DNA of 64,000 bases from Tricholomella constricta (Eukaryota; Basidiomycota; Agaricomycetes; Agaricales; Lyophyllaceae): contig JAACJP010000007.1 of assembly GCA_013368375.1 (NCBI GenBank), forward strand, positions 682,001 to 746,000, written 5' to 3'. The notes beneath the pieces were generated by a model. It did not search any database and was not told where the DNA came from. It worked only from the letters and a program-made list of their open reading frames with translations. Below, piece by piece: positions 41,769 through 51,689 of the stretch. How positions within the stretch are numbered: the stretch's first letter is position 1; every line of letters begins with the position of its first letter. A program made the position numbers and the translations under genes.

Positions 41769-41987
41769 CCCCCCCCTCACAGCACTGTATAGGCCCGCTG
41801 CAGCACCAGCGGGCCCGCTGGTACAGTGCCACACGGCTACGTGTAGGGGCCCCGCTGGCACCGTGCCAAACGGCTACATGTAGGGGCCCCGCTGGCGATC
41901 CAGCGGCCCCGCTGGTGCCGTCAAGTACGCTACAATGTATTGCCCCGCTGGACAGTGGGACACGCTACATTGTAGTGTCTGTATGTG
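41769..41987. repeat. KDZ1 right terminal inverted repeat
   Basis: Matches 30470-30678 with a few changes (GTGTCTGTATGTG at the tip). The matching left terminus is missing from KDZ1. Confidence 0.88.
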
Positions 41988-42086
41988 GCCGTCTCGGGTC
42001 TCCGAGCAATGGGAACAGCGAATCCTGATGCAAACGACGAGCAGTGTAGTTGCTAAGACCTATGGAGTAACCTTTGAGCATAACGT

Positions 42087-42288
42087 TGGAATAGCGCGCC
42101 CGCGCTGCTCCAAACGCACGAAGAGCGCACGCAGGCATTATTTGTACTTGTTTGGCATGAGCTTCTGGGCATTTGTAAGCAGTAGATAGATATCCGGGGA
42201 GATCAGATAAGGATCTCCTCGAGCAACAAGAACATACCAAAGCACAAGAGCAGAGCAGAGCAAAGCAGAGCGAACCGAGACTACTCCA
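42087..42288 (+). repeat. LTR-A 5' LTR
   Basis: 202 bp, TGGAATAGCGCG ... GACTACTCCA. It contains a repeated AGAGCAGAGCA stretch. About three differences from the 3' copy. Confidence 0.93.
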
Positions 42289-42496
42289 TCTAGTGACGAC
42301 GGCAGATTCCTTACCACGATCACACGCGACGAAGCAACCGGCACAACCGGAGCGCACGAATCGAGATCAGAGAACCTCAGGGAGCATCTAAAAAAAGAAA
42401 CTGGCACCGCGGAACCGAAAAGCTATTCCCAGAGACGCGCACGGCCGATTCCAGGCCTTCATCGAGACCACTACCGCACTGTCGCCCACACCATCT

Positions 42497-43885
42497 GTGA
42501 CAGACTCATCGCGCTCCAGCAGCCCCGACTCTTACAGCTTCCGAGGACGCAGCCCCACAGCACCTACATCCCCACTCCCAATACCCACCAACGCTCAGAC
42601 TGAATCAGACGACGACATGGCCGCGAGCATCGAACCCTTTTGGGGTGATCGACCAGACAAGAACGCGCAGGACTTCTTCCGCGCGTTCAACCGCGCGATG
42701 GGAGACAAGACGGACGAAGTCAAGCGTAAGCTCTTCGTCAATTACCTACACGCGGACGGTGAAGCTGATGAATGGTACGCGGCACTGCCGGGGGCCACAC
42801 GAGGCGATTGGGGTGCGATCGAGACCGCGTTCCATACACGCTGGCTGAGGGCGGCGGTGGCGCGGAAGACGGCGATGGAGTATGAGGAGGAAATCCTCGC
42901 CCTGCAGTTGAAGGAAGAGGCTCTGAAGGAGACGGTGGCGGGACGAGAGGTGTATACCCACATCGCGTGGGCGGACAGGATGGGGGTGCTCGTAGCCAGG
43001 GCGGGCCACGCCACAGGATCGACATACGTCGGGTTGGTGCGTCGTGCGCTGCCCAGCCTCATACTTGAGCGGATCGTCGGCACGCCCGCTGACTGGATGG
43101 CATTCCTCGCGACCGTACGCGCGATCGACATCGATCACATCCGTGATGGCGCCGCCACACTACGGACGGAGAGGGAGCGGCAGAAGCGACTGGACGACCG
43201 CATGAGAACGTTGGAGGCGCTGAACTCGCCCACACGCGCCATCCGAATGCACCTCGCCCAAACCAGCATCACAGCGCAGGCACCCAGGCAACAGCAAGGC
43301 GCGACGAGTGCGAACGTCAACCCATTCCTCTCGAGCAGCAGCGGGCAGGGCAACCTGCTGTATGGACCAGCGGCAACGGGCGGCGGGAGAGGAACGGGAT
43401 TCAGGCGTGGAGGAGGGGGAACAGGAGCCCGGACAGCCTGGCCTCCGCCCACAGAGGCTGACCGCGAGGCGTTGCGCGCTCGTATCGCCGGGATGATCCA
43501 CCATCCAGACACCGAAGCTGGGTGTAACGCACACCGCGCCCAGCAGCAAACCTGGGTGGAGAAGCACGGCGCGGAAACCAAGGTCACCGAGTTCACGCCA
43601 TACCCATTGCGCCCGGGAACGCTACCTGTGAACTCCAACGAATACTTTGGCTGCGGATTAGCCGGACACATTGCGCCGCGATGCCCTCTGCCAACGGAAC
43701 AGAAGCTCAACATCTGGGAGGCGGACTGGCGTGCCATCTGCAGGAACGTCCTGCGTGTCGTGTTCGCGACACCGGTTCGATATGTCGTCATTGACGACTA
43801 CGGCGGCATCGCGGCAGTGGGACCCACTGCCTACATCGAGGAGGTCAGCGACGAGCAGGGAAATGGGGAAGGGCCGTCCGAATGA
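42497..43885 (+). CDS. LTR-A gag-like protein (462 residues)
   Basis: Capsid-like region: FWGDRPDKNAQDFFRAFNRAMGD, EADEWYAALPG, AIETAFHTRW. A Gly/Arg-rich linker follows, then a zinc-knuckle remnant YFGCGLAGHIAPRC in which the first Cys of CX2CX4HX4C is replaced by Tyr. The reading frame is otherwise intact. The start at 42497 is the first ATG of the frame, 208 bp after the LTR. Confidence 0.85.
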   Translation: MTDSSRSSSPDSYSFRGRSPTAPTSPLPIPTNAQTESDDDMAASIEPFWGDRPDKNAQDFFRAFNRAMGDKTDEVKRKLFVNYLHADGEADEWYAALPGATRGDWGAIETAFHTRWLRAAVARKTAMEYEEEILALQLKEEALKETVAGREVYTHIAWADRMGVLVARAGHATGSTYVGLVRRALPSLILERIVGTPADWMAFLATVRAIDIDHIRDGAATLRTERERQKRLDDRMRTLEALNSPTRAIRMHLAQTSITAQAPRQQQGATSANVNPFLSSSSGQGNLLYGPAATGGGRGTGFRRGGGGTGARTAWPPPTEADREALRARIAGMIHHPDTEAGCNAHRAQQQTWVEKHGAETKVTEFTPYPLRPGTLPVNSNEYFGCGLAGHIAPRCPLPTEQKLNIWEADWRAICRNVLRVVFATPVRYVVIDDYGGIAAVGPTAYIEEVSDEQGNGEGPSE

Positions 43886-44112
43886 ACGCCCAACGGACGG
43901 CCCTACGACACGAGGTGGTGGACGCAGGGGTCCCCGCCCAGCGACGAGAGGTGGACGGGGACAGGGCAGACGCTCGTGCCGTAGAATCAGTTCAACATGT
44001 AACTCGAGACAATGCGAACATCGTTGACATCTACGCTGTGGGCCGCCAGCCAGCCATTACAAGCACAGGGGAGAACGCGACCCCCTTCCAGTACACAATA
44101 AAGCTCTTGGGG

Positions 44113-46043
44113 ATCGGGGAGTGACAATACCGGTCGTCGCAACGTTCGACAACGGCGCAATGGTCGGGGCCATGTGCAGTCGAGTGTTTGCAATGGTAAA
44201 GACCCAGCTTAGCGATTGGGGCCCTTCGACATGACGCCTACGCATGGCGGACGGGAAAGTGGTACAGGCAGAGGCAGTGTGGCGCAGCCACATCAAAATC
44301 GACGGTGTCACAGCGGAGGGCGCATTCGAGGTGTTCGACAGCGGAGGCAGCTGGGACTTCCTCTTCGGGAAGCCGCTTATGCTGGCGTTCGACGCCGTAC
44401 ACCACTACCGCCCTGACGAAGTTGAGATCGGGGGGCGGGGCGTCACCACCATACTCCACAACAAGAACGGGGGCCTTAAGGGGGCAAGGCAGGGAGAGGA
44501 AAGGGCGGCAGACCACGCCAGACAAGCGCAAGGGAACCAGAAGGGGGGGCAGTCAGAGACTGTGGGTCAACCCCCCTCGAGGCAAGTCCCACACAGCCCA
44601 AGCACGCAAGGAGACCAGCCTAACCAGACAGAGCCCCAGCACCAGCAGGACGGAGAAGGCGGCGCGCCAGACTCACCCACACACATCAGGCGACGGAAAG
44701 CATGGGTGGAGGACGAGGTCGACGAAGAGGAACGGGAGGCGGCGGCCGACAGCACAGAAAGCATGGAGCAGGAGAGAAACACGGGGGCAAGTGATCAGCC
44801 CCCGGCAAGGCGAGTACCCTCAACCCAAACCAAAGAACCTGAACCCACTGCACAGATCGCCGAAGATCAACACGCTGGCGAACAGGAGGGAGATTGCACA
44901 ACAAAGGGGAGCACGATTCAGGCTGACAAGGTCGCAAGAGGGGGCAACACCACCGCATGGCGAGGCGCCGGCCAGCGAAGGTACCGACGGTTCCACAGCA
45001 GGACAAGAAACATACCGATGGTGCCACGCGCAAGGAAAGGAGGGCGAGCTGCCAACAGCCACTGGAGTTTGCGCAACACATGCAAGACGCGGCGCCGGTG
45101 ATGAACGTGAGTGACGCCGACAATGGCGAGCACGATAACGGGGCCGATATACCGGTGGATGACTTACGCCGAGATCGGGAGGGCATCTTTACGCGCTGAA
45201 CAGACCCGTTCAAGCCGGAACGGGTGGAGGAGATACTACGGAGCATGAAGATCGGCGACGACCGATGCTAACCGCGTGCCTTGATAGCGGAGTACGCCGA
45301 CGTGTTTGCATTGTCGGTCGGGGAGGTACTCACGGTGGAAGGCGCTGTGCATAAACTGAACATACCACCCAATGCTAAGTTCTCCTCGAAAGTACAACAG
45401 AAGCCACTGACGCCACCCCAGCGGCAGTACCTCCACGAGAAGATCGACGAGATGTTGGCGGCGGGCATTATCGAGGCCTGCAGCCCCAACGACGTGAAGT
45501 GTGTGTCGCTGACTACACTCCCGCAGAAAGCACACCAGGGCGCCGGCTTAACGCTTGAGGAGCTCCAGTAACGCGTCAATGAACAATGTATCGCCAATGG
45601 ATTCGATCCACAGTTCCAACTTGCACCACGCAGCGAACCTACGCCAGACGACAGGGAACTGCAGGGAACACCAAAGTGGCGCATATGCCAGAACTTTGGG
45701 GAGGTCAACAAAGTGACCGAGATCGTGCCAATGCCTCAGGGCGATATCCGGATGAAACAACAGAAGCTGAGTTGTCATTGTTGGATTTCGCTCTTCGACT
45801 TTGCTTCCGGGTTCTACGCCGTAGAGATGGCTGAAGAATCCAAACCCTACACGGCGTTCTACGTCGAAGGGAGGGGTTACTTCTGGTACCGCAGAATGCC
45901 TTTCGGCTTGACGGGGGCACCGTCAACGTTTGCGAACGTAACTGCCAATTGCCTGCATGACTTGCTTGTGCAGGAGGTCATCGAATTGTTTGTCGACGAT
46001 GGCGGGATGGCAGCGAACGAGTTTGGGGAGATGATTCGAAAGC
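44113..46043 (+). pseudogene. LTR-A pol, 5' part: protease and first half of RT, several frameshifts
   Basis: At 44120-44480 a protease-like stretch is broken by a frameshift near 44225. VATFDNGAMV then ADGKVVQAEAVWRS...GSWDFLFGKPLM resembles the retropepsin-like domain of this clade, with FDNGA in place of DSGA. A Gln/Glu-rich linker follows. RT parts include VHKLNIPPNAKFSSKVQQKPLTPPQ, the DMLAAGIIEACS region and FASGFYAVEMAEESKPYTAF...YRRMPFGLTGAPSTF, then the active-site-like FVDDGG. Frames change at least three times. The RT is cut at 46043. Confidence 0.82.
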
Positions 46044-46237
46044 TGTAAGGACGCAGGTCCATACTGGTCACCTGTGGTGGCATTGTTTGGCAACGCCTTC
46101 GGCGTTGCCTATATCTATTGTTTATATCTATTATTTTAAGCAGATCTTCGCAACTTCATGTACAACTAGCAGAAAATGACATCTGGTCAAGCTCGGTTGT
46201 AGTGTGAAACGCGAGGTCGTCCTGTAGCATTGCTACA
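46044..46237 (+). repeat. 5' LTR of the hairpin-rich element
   Basis: 194 bp, identical to the 3' copy as far as I can compare. Contains a perfect 9-bp-arm hairpin (46089-46109, loop 3) and ends in a 6-bp-arm hairpin (46223-46237) that includes the terminal CA. Confidence 0.95.
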
Positions 46238-46357
46238 TTTTTTTGAGCTATCCAGCTCTACTGCTATATCCAGCTATATCCCGCTATATCCCGCTATACT
46301 GCTTCTTTTCTTATTCTGGCCAATCAAACCCCTTTTGGCCAACACCGACATCTTGAT

Positions 46358-49090
46358 ATGACATCGAGAACCACCCAGGACCATGCGACACGCGCATGGA
46401 CACACGAGGCCGCGGACACGCGGCCACGTCACTCGTCGGAACCGCAGCTTGCGGCTCCGAGAGATTTTTCGATGCTCGAAGCATCGAAATTGATGCCACG
46501 TCACCTGGCAGAACCGCCGGCGGCGGTTCCTTCGAGCAAACTCGAACCGTTTCTATGGAACGGCACAGGCGAATCTTCGTCGCCTGTGCACGAAGACTGG
46601 ATCGAGCTCGCCCTTTTACGGCGCGAGCTACAGCTCTTTTGGTTGGCTACTAGGATAACCGATGACAGTCAGCGACGCAGGCTCGAAGCCTGCGCTGAAA
46701 ACGATGTATCTGAGTATTTCGGACGAATATACATTGATGTAGGACATACAGAGTACCTACAACGATACATGAACGCGCTACGCGCACGCTATCGCGAATG
46801 GTGCGGTCAAGGAACCGCACCGACTAAAAGCACTACACCTTCCGCTTGGGAGGTAAAAATGGAAGCGTTCTGGGCGACGACGGACGTCCAGAGCCAGTAC
46901 CGGCGTCGGAGGGTGCTAGAGAAAACCGACAACATGTACCGGAAGTATGGGGTAAAATGCATGCACCATACGGCGGTCGGCGATTCGTACGCCGACAAAA
47001 CTATAGGAACACTGCGTGATATCGTGGACCTATACAGGAAGCGGCGTCCGAAGGACGCAAAACTAGGGATATCGCAATCGTGCGATGCAAGTACGATGGT
47101 GCCGCAGGCGCCATCGCCAATAAAGTCGACGAGACCATCAACTGATGGTCTTAAAAACGAACGCTCGGACGGCTTGAGTGCCGCCCCCTTCAAATCGATC
47201 GTGAAGCGATCCGAAAGACGCGAGAGCAATGGTCTCGCATCGGTGAACGTCACATATAGTGGCGGACACGACGACCGCAACTGGCGAGCACCGTCGCCGA
47301 CGCACGAGCAAAGTGGGCGACGGAGGTCAACGCCCAAGCAGGAGGCCTTTCAATCGGGCAACGTAGAGGGTATCGTCGAGCATCGGAGGATGCTCAAGGA
47401 GACACGAACCGAGGAGAACGTCGTATCCGAACGACGTTCTGGTGGAGGGGAGAGGTACCAGAGCAGTAGCCGCCACCCCACAAACGAGAAGATGAAGGAA
47501 ACGTCGCAGAGCGACGTGTTACGATTCATGGGGCCCAGCAAGGGCGCAACAGATGCTGGCAAGAAAGGTGCCAGCGATACAACGTCGGAGGTGTCGAACA
47601 TACGACATTCGGAGGCCGAGACACGTCGGGAAGGCGCAGGGAACAAGCACCGACGGAGTATGGTCCGGACAGACCATGCTACAGATAAGGGCGCGCGGCA
47701 AGGTCGTGCGCATCAAGTCGAACCGCACCGAGAAGGTGTACCGGAGGACAGCAAGCGTCCTCCCACCAAGCCTAGGAACAGGCTTGCATCAGCGCGTTCA
47801 GTAACACGCGCCTACTCGTCATATAGGTACGCTACACCTAGACCCTACAGTGGCGCTATGGCCGCCACATCGGTGTCGGAGAGCGCCAGCGTGCGCCCTC
47901 AACCGGAACGACCACCGGAGCACCCAAGAAGAGGTGCCGTCATCGATGGCGGAGAAGCAACTGCAAACGCATCCCAGATAACGGGGAGGCACACGAGCGG
48001 ACCAAGGAGCTTACCTGGTCTGCAAAACGCTGGGCAGAGCCCAGCAGCAAAACCGAGCACAGCACGTCTAGTTAAAGACGTGCGAGACAAGCATCCGGCA
48101 TTACCGGAGGTGTGGACAAAAGTCCGCAAGGGAGAAGATGGGGGTGGTGAACGCCCATCGAAGAAGACTGAACGCCACGGGACGACGACCGCAAATGTGC
48201 AGACGCCGGCATACCCGGAGGTGGACTTCCACATTGCGTGGTGGATAGCACGACGCATCGACGATGGAAGCGAATGGAACGAGACGTTCCGGGAGCTAAT
48301 GCACGATCGGCCGGAAGACAATGTGCGCCGAGTCTGGAGGTGGGTGAGGTACCACCTCCGGCATCACAGAGAGGAACTCCGTGCGGACACGGGGTTAATG
48401 GGCATCAAGCCTGTTGCGGAGACGGCGTCAAGCGCTGTATCCGATGGTGGATCTAGTGACCGACCCAGTGAAGCGGGAAGGTCAAGATCGAGTTCGCAAA
48501 TTGGACAGGAGCGAACACGTACCCCCGACCATGTCCTAGACTGGGTAGAGGGTAATTCGAGAACCTACTCGCGCAGTATGAGCGCGATTAGGGGCAATTA
48601 CGACATGGTGGTATCGACACCATCGGCAGCTCGGAATGAAATGTCCACCGAGCGATTGGCGTGTATGCGCCAAATTGTTCATCGCACATATGGCGATGAA
48701 CCGGAAGGGGAAGACGACGGGAATGGTGAGCGGTCCGAAGGTCATTCGGAACGCTCAGAAGCATGGCATGTCCGAACATATGAATGTGAGGACGCATGCC
48801 ACGAGTACCAGTACCTCGATGAAGACGGGAAGGAAATTCACGTCTACGAAGTGGAGAGCAATGGGGAAACCAACGCTCTCGAGGCGGAATATGATAGCTA
48901 CCGTGAACGTGGTAGCTATCAAGAGGAGGAGGAGAGTGGCGCTGAGCATAGCGGCTCGGAAGACGCTCGGTCTAACGACGAGCAGGAGAATGGCGCTGCA
49001 CATAGCGGCCCAGAAGACGCTCGTTCGAACGACGAGCAAAGCGACGAAAGCGCTCGTTATGATGATAATGAGTGCACCGACTCCGATTGA
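46358..49090 (+). CDS. Unknown 910-residue protein of the hairpin-rich element
   Basis: The start at 46358 is the first ATG after the LTR in this frame, and the frame is uninterrupted to 49090. An N-terminal region (residues 1-80) precedes a helical stretch (DWIELALLRRELQLFWLATRI, EYLQRYMNALRARYREW, WEVKMEAFWATTDVQSQYRRRRVLEKTDNMYRKYG) that could be a capsid-like gag domain. The middle is Arg/Ser/Glu-rich and disordered. A second ordered patch is VDFHIAWWIARRIDDGSEWNETFRELMHDR...RRVWRWVRYHLRHH. The acidic C-terminus has a two-fold repeat (SGAEHSGSEDARSNDEQ and NGAAHSGPEDARSNDEQ). No zinc knuckle or protease motif seen. A highly divergent gag is possible but unproven. Confidence 0.7.
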   Translation: MTSRTTQDHATRAWTHEAADTRPRHSSEPQLAAPRDFSMLEASKLMPRHLAEPPAAVPSSKLEPFLWNGTGESSSPVHEDWIELALLRRELQLFWLATRITDDSQRRRLEACAENDVSEYFGRIYIDVGHTEYLQRYMNALRARYREWCGQGTAPTKSTTPSAWEVKMEAFWATTDVQSQYRRRRVLEKTDNMYRKYGVKCMHHTAVGDSYADKTIGTLRDIVDLYRKRRPKDAKLGISQSCDASTMVPQAPSPIKSTRPSTDGLKNERSDGLSAAPFKSIVKRSERRESNGLASVNVTYSGGHDDRNWRAPSPTHEQSGRRRSTPKQEAFQSGNVEGIVEHRRMLKETRTEENVVSERRSGGGERYQSSSRHPTNEKMKETSQSDVLRFMGPSKGATDAGKKGASDTTSEVSNIRHSEAETRREGAGNKHRRSMVRTDHATDKGARQGRAHQVEPHREGVPEDSKRPPTKPRNRLASARSVTRAYSSYRYATPRPYSGAMAATSVSESASVRPQPERPPEHPRRGAVIDGGEATANASQITGRHTSGPRSLPGLQNAGQSPAAKPSTARLVKDVRDKHPALPEVWTKVRKGEDGGGERPSKKTERHGTTTANVQTPAYPEVDFHIAWWIARRIDDGSEWNETFRELMHDRPEDNVRRVWRWVRYHLRHHREELRADTGLMGIKPVAETASSAVSDGGSSDRPSEAGRSRSSSQIGQERTRTPDHVLDWVEGNSRTYSRSMSAIRGNYDMVVSTPSAARNEMSTERLACMRQIVHRTYGDEPEGEDDGNGERSEGHSERSEAWHVRTYECEDACHEYQYLDEDGKEIHVYEVESNGETNALEAEYDSYRERGSYQEEEESGAEHSGSEDARSNDEQENGAAHSGPEDARSNDEQSDESARYDDNECTDSD

Positions 49091-49747
49091 GCGTGTTGGG
49101 CTCGTTGTGCCCAACAGTTCCTATCCAGGTCTTTGAGATGCGATATGAGACGCATCAGTCCGGCAGCCGTATCGGTTATGTGTCGACGTTGATAAACGTC
49201 GAGGTGGCAGCCTACGCGACTTTAACCACAGTCGCAGCGATATCCATCGCTGAAATCCTTGTGGCGTATACGTCGGCGCGATAAATAGCGCCTCAGTCTT
49301 CTGCGGTGGTTCAACCAGCCCTGGTCTGGCAGTTGCAATAGCTGTCGACGAGGAGTCGAAGACGGAGCCAAAAAATCGATGAAGCCATAAATCACCGGCT
49401 AACGACTCGATTGGCGACTATCAAACCAACTCAGGCGCGAAAGTCATCGTTGGGCATTAGGTGTCCAACCCTAGCCAGTACGTCCGCGGAACATGGACGC
49501 CAATCTCTCAGAGACTGGAGGAACAAGTCGCGGTCGACAGAATCGACACTACGTTAGGGCCATGACCTAACATTATCATTATTCCATATCGTCGGGGTAC
49601 CAATACCCAGACGCGACAACTGTGGCGCATAAAATATGCGCAATACATTCGACTATTGTTGCGCGTACTGTACGCGCAATATATACGACATTCCCTCGAC
49701 ATCTGCCCGGGTGTAAAGATTGCTGAGTGCAATCTTAAAGGGGGGTA
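49091..49747. other. 3' untranslated part of the hairpin-rich element
   Basis: About 650 bp without a gene but with at least nine perfect inverted repeats, for example 49094-49116 (8-bp arms), 49183-49202 (8), 49625-49641 (7), 49659-49679 (9) and 49716-49736 (8). It ends in the polypurine tract. Confidence 0.8.
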
Positions 49748-49941
49748 TGTAAGGACGCAGGTCCATACTGGTCACCTGTGGTGGCATTGTTTGGCAACGC
49801 CTTCGGCGTTGCCTATATCTATTGTTTATATCTATTATTTTAAGCAGATCTTCGCAACTTCATGTACAACTAGCAGAAAATGACATCTGGTCAAGCTCGG
49901 TTGTAGTGTGAAACGCGAGGTCGTCCTGTAGCATTGCTACA
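49748..49941 (+). repeat. 3' LTR of the hairpin-rich element
   Basis: Same 194 bp as 46044-46237. The AAAGC duplication follows at 49942. Confidence 0.95.
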
Positions 49942-51355
49942 AAAGCTGACGCTGCTGTTCTCCAGGGCCCGCGAAAAGAAGTTGTCTATTTCGGCGGCGA
50001 AGTCGGAATTCTTTGTCTCAACAGGCATATTCGCAGGGGCCTCCGTCAGGCAGGCCGGCGTACAGCCCGACCCAACCAAGCTCACAGCGATCGTCAACTG
50101 GAAGACGCCTGAGGACGCCTTGAACCTAGCGGCATTCTTGGGTTTAACGGGCTGGTTTCGCAACCTCATCAAGGGGTATGCGCTGGTAGAGAAGCCTCTG
50201 CGAGGCTTGTTGCGAGATGTGGAGATGCAACCGGGGTGCTCGAAGACGGTTTACCGACGGACGATGTGCGGTTGGACCTTGGCTGACAAGTGGACAGCAG
50301 AACACAATAGGGCTTTCATAGAGCTCAAGCGACTGCTAACATCGGAACCCATCCTGCGCGCGCCGAAATGGGACGGCACACATTTTATAATAACAAGCGA
50401 TGGCTGCCAGGACGCTTTCGGTGCCGTGCTCGCGCAGCGGTTTACAACGGAATTGAAAGGGGGGAAGACAGTAACGAAGTTGCACCCACTAGGCTTCGCG
50501 TCCAAACGCACCTCGCGGGCAGAAGGGAAGTACAAACCCTTCCTACTCGAGTTTGCAGCGCTGAAATTCGCGCTCGATAAGTTTTCGGACATTGTGTGGA
50601 GGTTTCCAGTGGAAGTGGTAACAGACTGCCAGGCGCTACGCGATGTGCTCACTAACGACAAGCTGAGCGCGACGCACGCACGATGGCACGACGGGATCCT
50701 CGCCCATCAAATCGTGGATGTACGACATGTACCGGGGCGCACCAACGTCGTAGCAGATGGGCTCAGCAGGGCGATGGAGGGCCAACCGAATGAGCCGGGG
50801 GATGGCAGCGACTGGGCAGTGAGTGAAGACTGGGAGGCGGCAACAGGACTCACGCACGACATATTCCGAGTAGCGGAGTATTCGGACATAGACGCGCTAC
50901 GCCACCGTTTCGCAAATGAACCCATATTCCTAGAGGTGATCGACTCGCTGCACGAGCTGGATTCAGGCAAGTCGACGAAGGAAAGGAGGAAAGCGAAGCA
51001 CAGAGCGATGGATTACATGGTCGAGGGGGACGGGCTGTACAAGGTCGGTGGCGGGCCGCGCGCAAGGGCATGAGCAAGGGTGGAATGCATCACACGCGGG
51101 GAAGCAATCAAGATGGCACGGAAGGAGCATCGCAAAGGGGGGCACTGGGGACGGGACACAATCAAACGCAGGCTCATGGACACGGTTTGGAGCCCGGGGC
51201 TCGACGCATCGATCATGGAAGGGATCAAGGATTGCGGGAAATGCAAGAATTTTGGTGGTACGCACCTGCATTCACTCTTGAACCCGATGACGCGCAGGCA
51301 TCCCTTCGAGCTGCTGGTCGGCGACTATCTGTCGTTGCCGACGGGCATGGGTGGG
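49942..51355 (+). pseudogene. LTR-A pol, middle: end of RT, RNase H, integrase zinc finger
   Basis: Continues RT after the insertion (KSEFFVSTGIFAGASVRQAGVQPDP, LAAFLGLTGWFRNLIKGYA). Then RNase H: HFIITSDGCQDAFGAVLAQ, FLLEFAALKFALDKFSD and VVTDCQALRDVL, followed by HVPGRTNVVADGLSRA. The frame ends at 51073. After a shift the HHCC-like integrase domain follows (EHRKGGHWGRDTIKRRLMDTVW...CGKCK) and the first integrase Asp (VGDYLSLP). Gypsy-3 cuts it at 51355. Confidence 0.85.
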
Positions 51356-51689
51356 TGTTATGACTTGATTGAGAACGACGAACGAAGCAAGCAGGAATTG
51401 AACTTAATCAATCAAGTATGATAACACTGAGTTGATTTGACAAAGTAAACGAAGTACATGTAGGGTTTTTATAGTATAGTTTTTAGGGGTTTGAAAAGGA
51501 GTAATTGAAATAAGTCTATCATATGTAAAGTAAAGTAAGTGGGTCAAATAAAGTAAGTGGGTCGAAGAATATAGTCTGTGATTTTGGGCAATTAAGTCTA
51601 GGATTCAATGAAGAATGTGATAACAAGAAAAAGGAGAAAATATAGGAGATAAAATATAGGACTTAGCATATGTTTATTGATTTGTTACA
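51356..51689 (-). repeat. Gypsy-3 3' LTR
   Basis: 334 bp, AT-rich, TGTTATGACT...TTTGTTACA on the plus strand. Contains AAAGTAAGTGGGTC repeats. Identical to 57142-57475 by eye. Confidence 0.95.

Larger units (their letters stand above)
9088..41987 (+). mobile_element. KDZ1: left-truncated KDZ DNA transposon split by Gypsy-1
   Basis: KDZ1 occupies 9088-12824 and 37456-41987. The gap is filled by Gypsy-1, and the two halves join within one transposase exon through the duplicated GAACC. Orientation is opposite to KDZ2. Compared with KDZ2 it lacks everything left of the second exon of gene B (rest of B, gene C, gene E, left TIR). Its right end at 41987 matches the KDZ2 terminus (TACAATGTAGCGTG read inward). 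It carries a nonsense codon at 12533, another at 37742 and a frameshift in gene D, so it is dead. It is the oldest layer of the nest. Confidence 0.85.
46044..49941 (+). mobile_element. Hairpin-rich LTR element with a single 910-codon ORF
   Basis: Identical 194-bp LTRs (46044-46237 and 49748-49941, TGTAAGGACG...TTGCTACA) and a perfect 5-bp target duplication AAAGC (46039-46043 and 49942-49946). A polypurine tract AAAGGGGGGTA directly precedes the 3' LTR. No RT, integrase, protease or clear gag is present, so it is probably non-autonomous. The whole unit is full of short perfect inverted repeats. No clear tRNA primer site after the 5' LTR; that spot is a T-run followed by GAGCTATCCAGCTC, itself a hairpin. 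Confidence 0.92.

Noticed and set aside
46238..46330. A tRNA or primer-binding site after the 5' LTR of the hairpin-rich element
   Set aside because: The stretch is a T-run followed by GCTATATCC-type tandem repeats. I could not match a tRNA 3' end or fold a tRNA.
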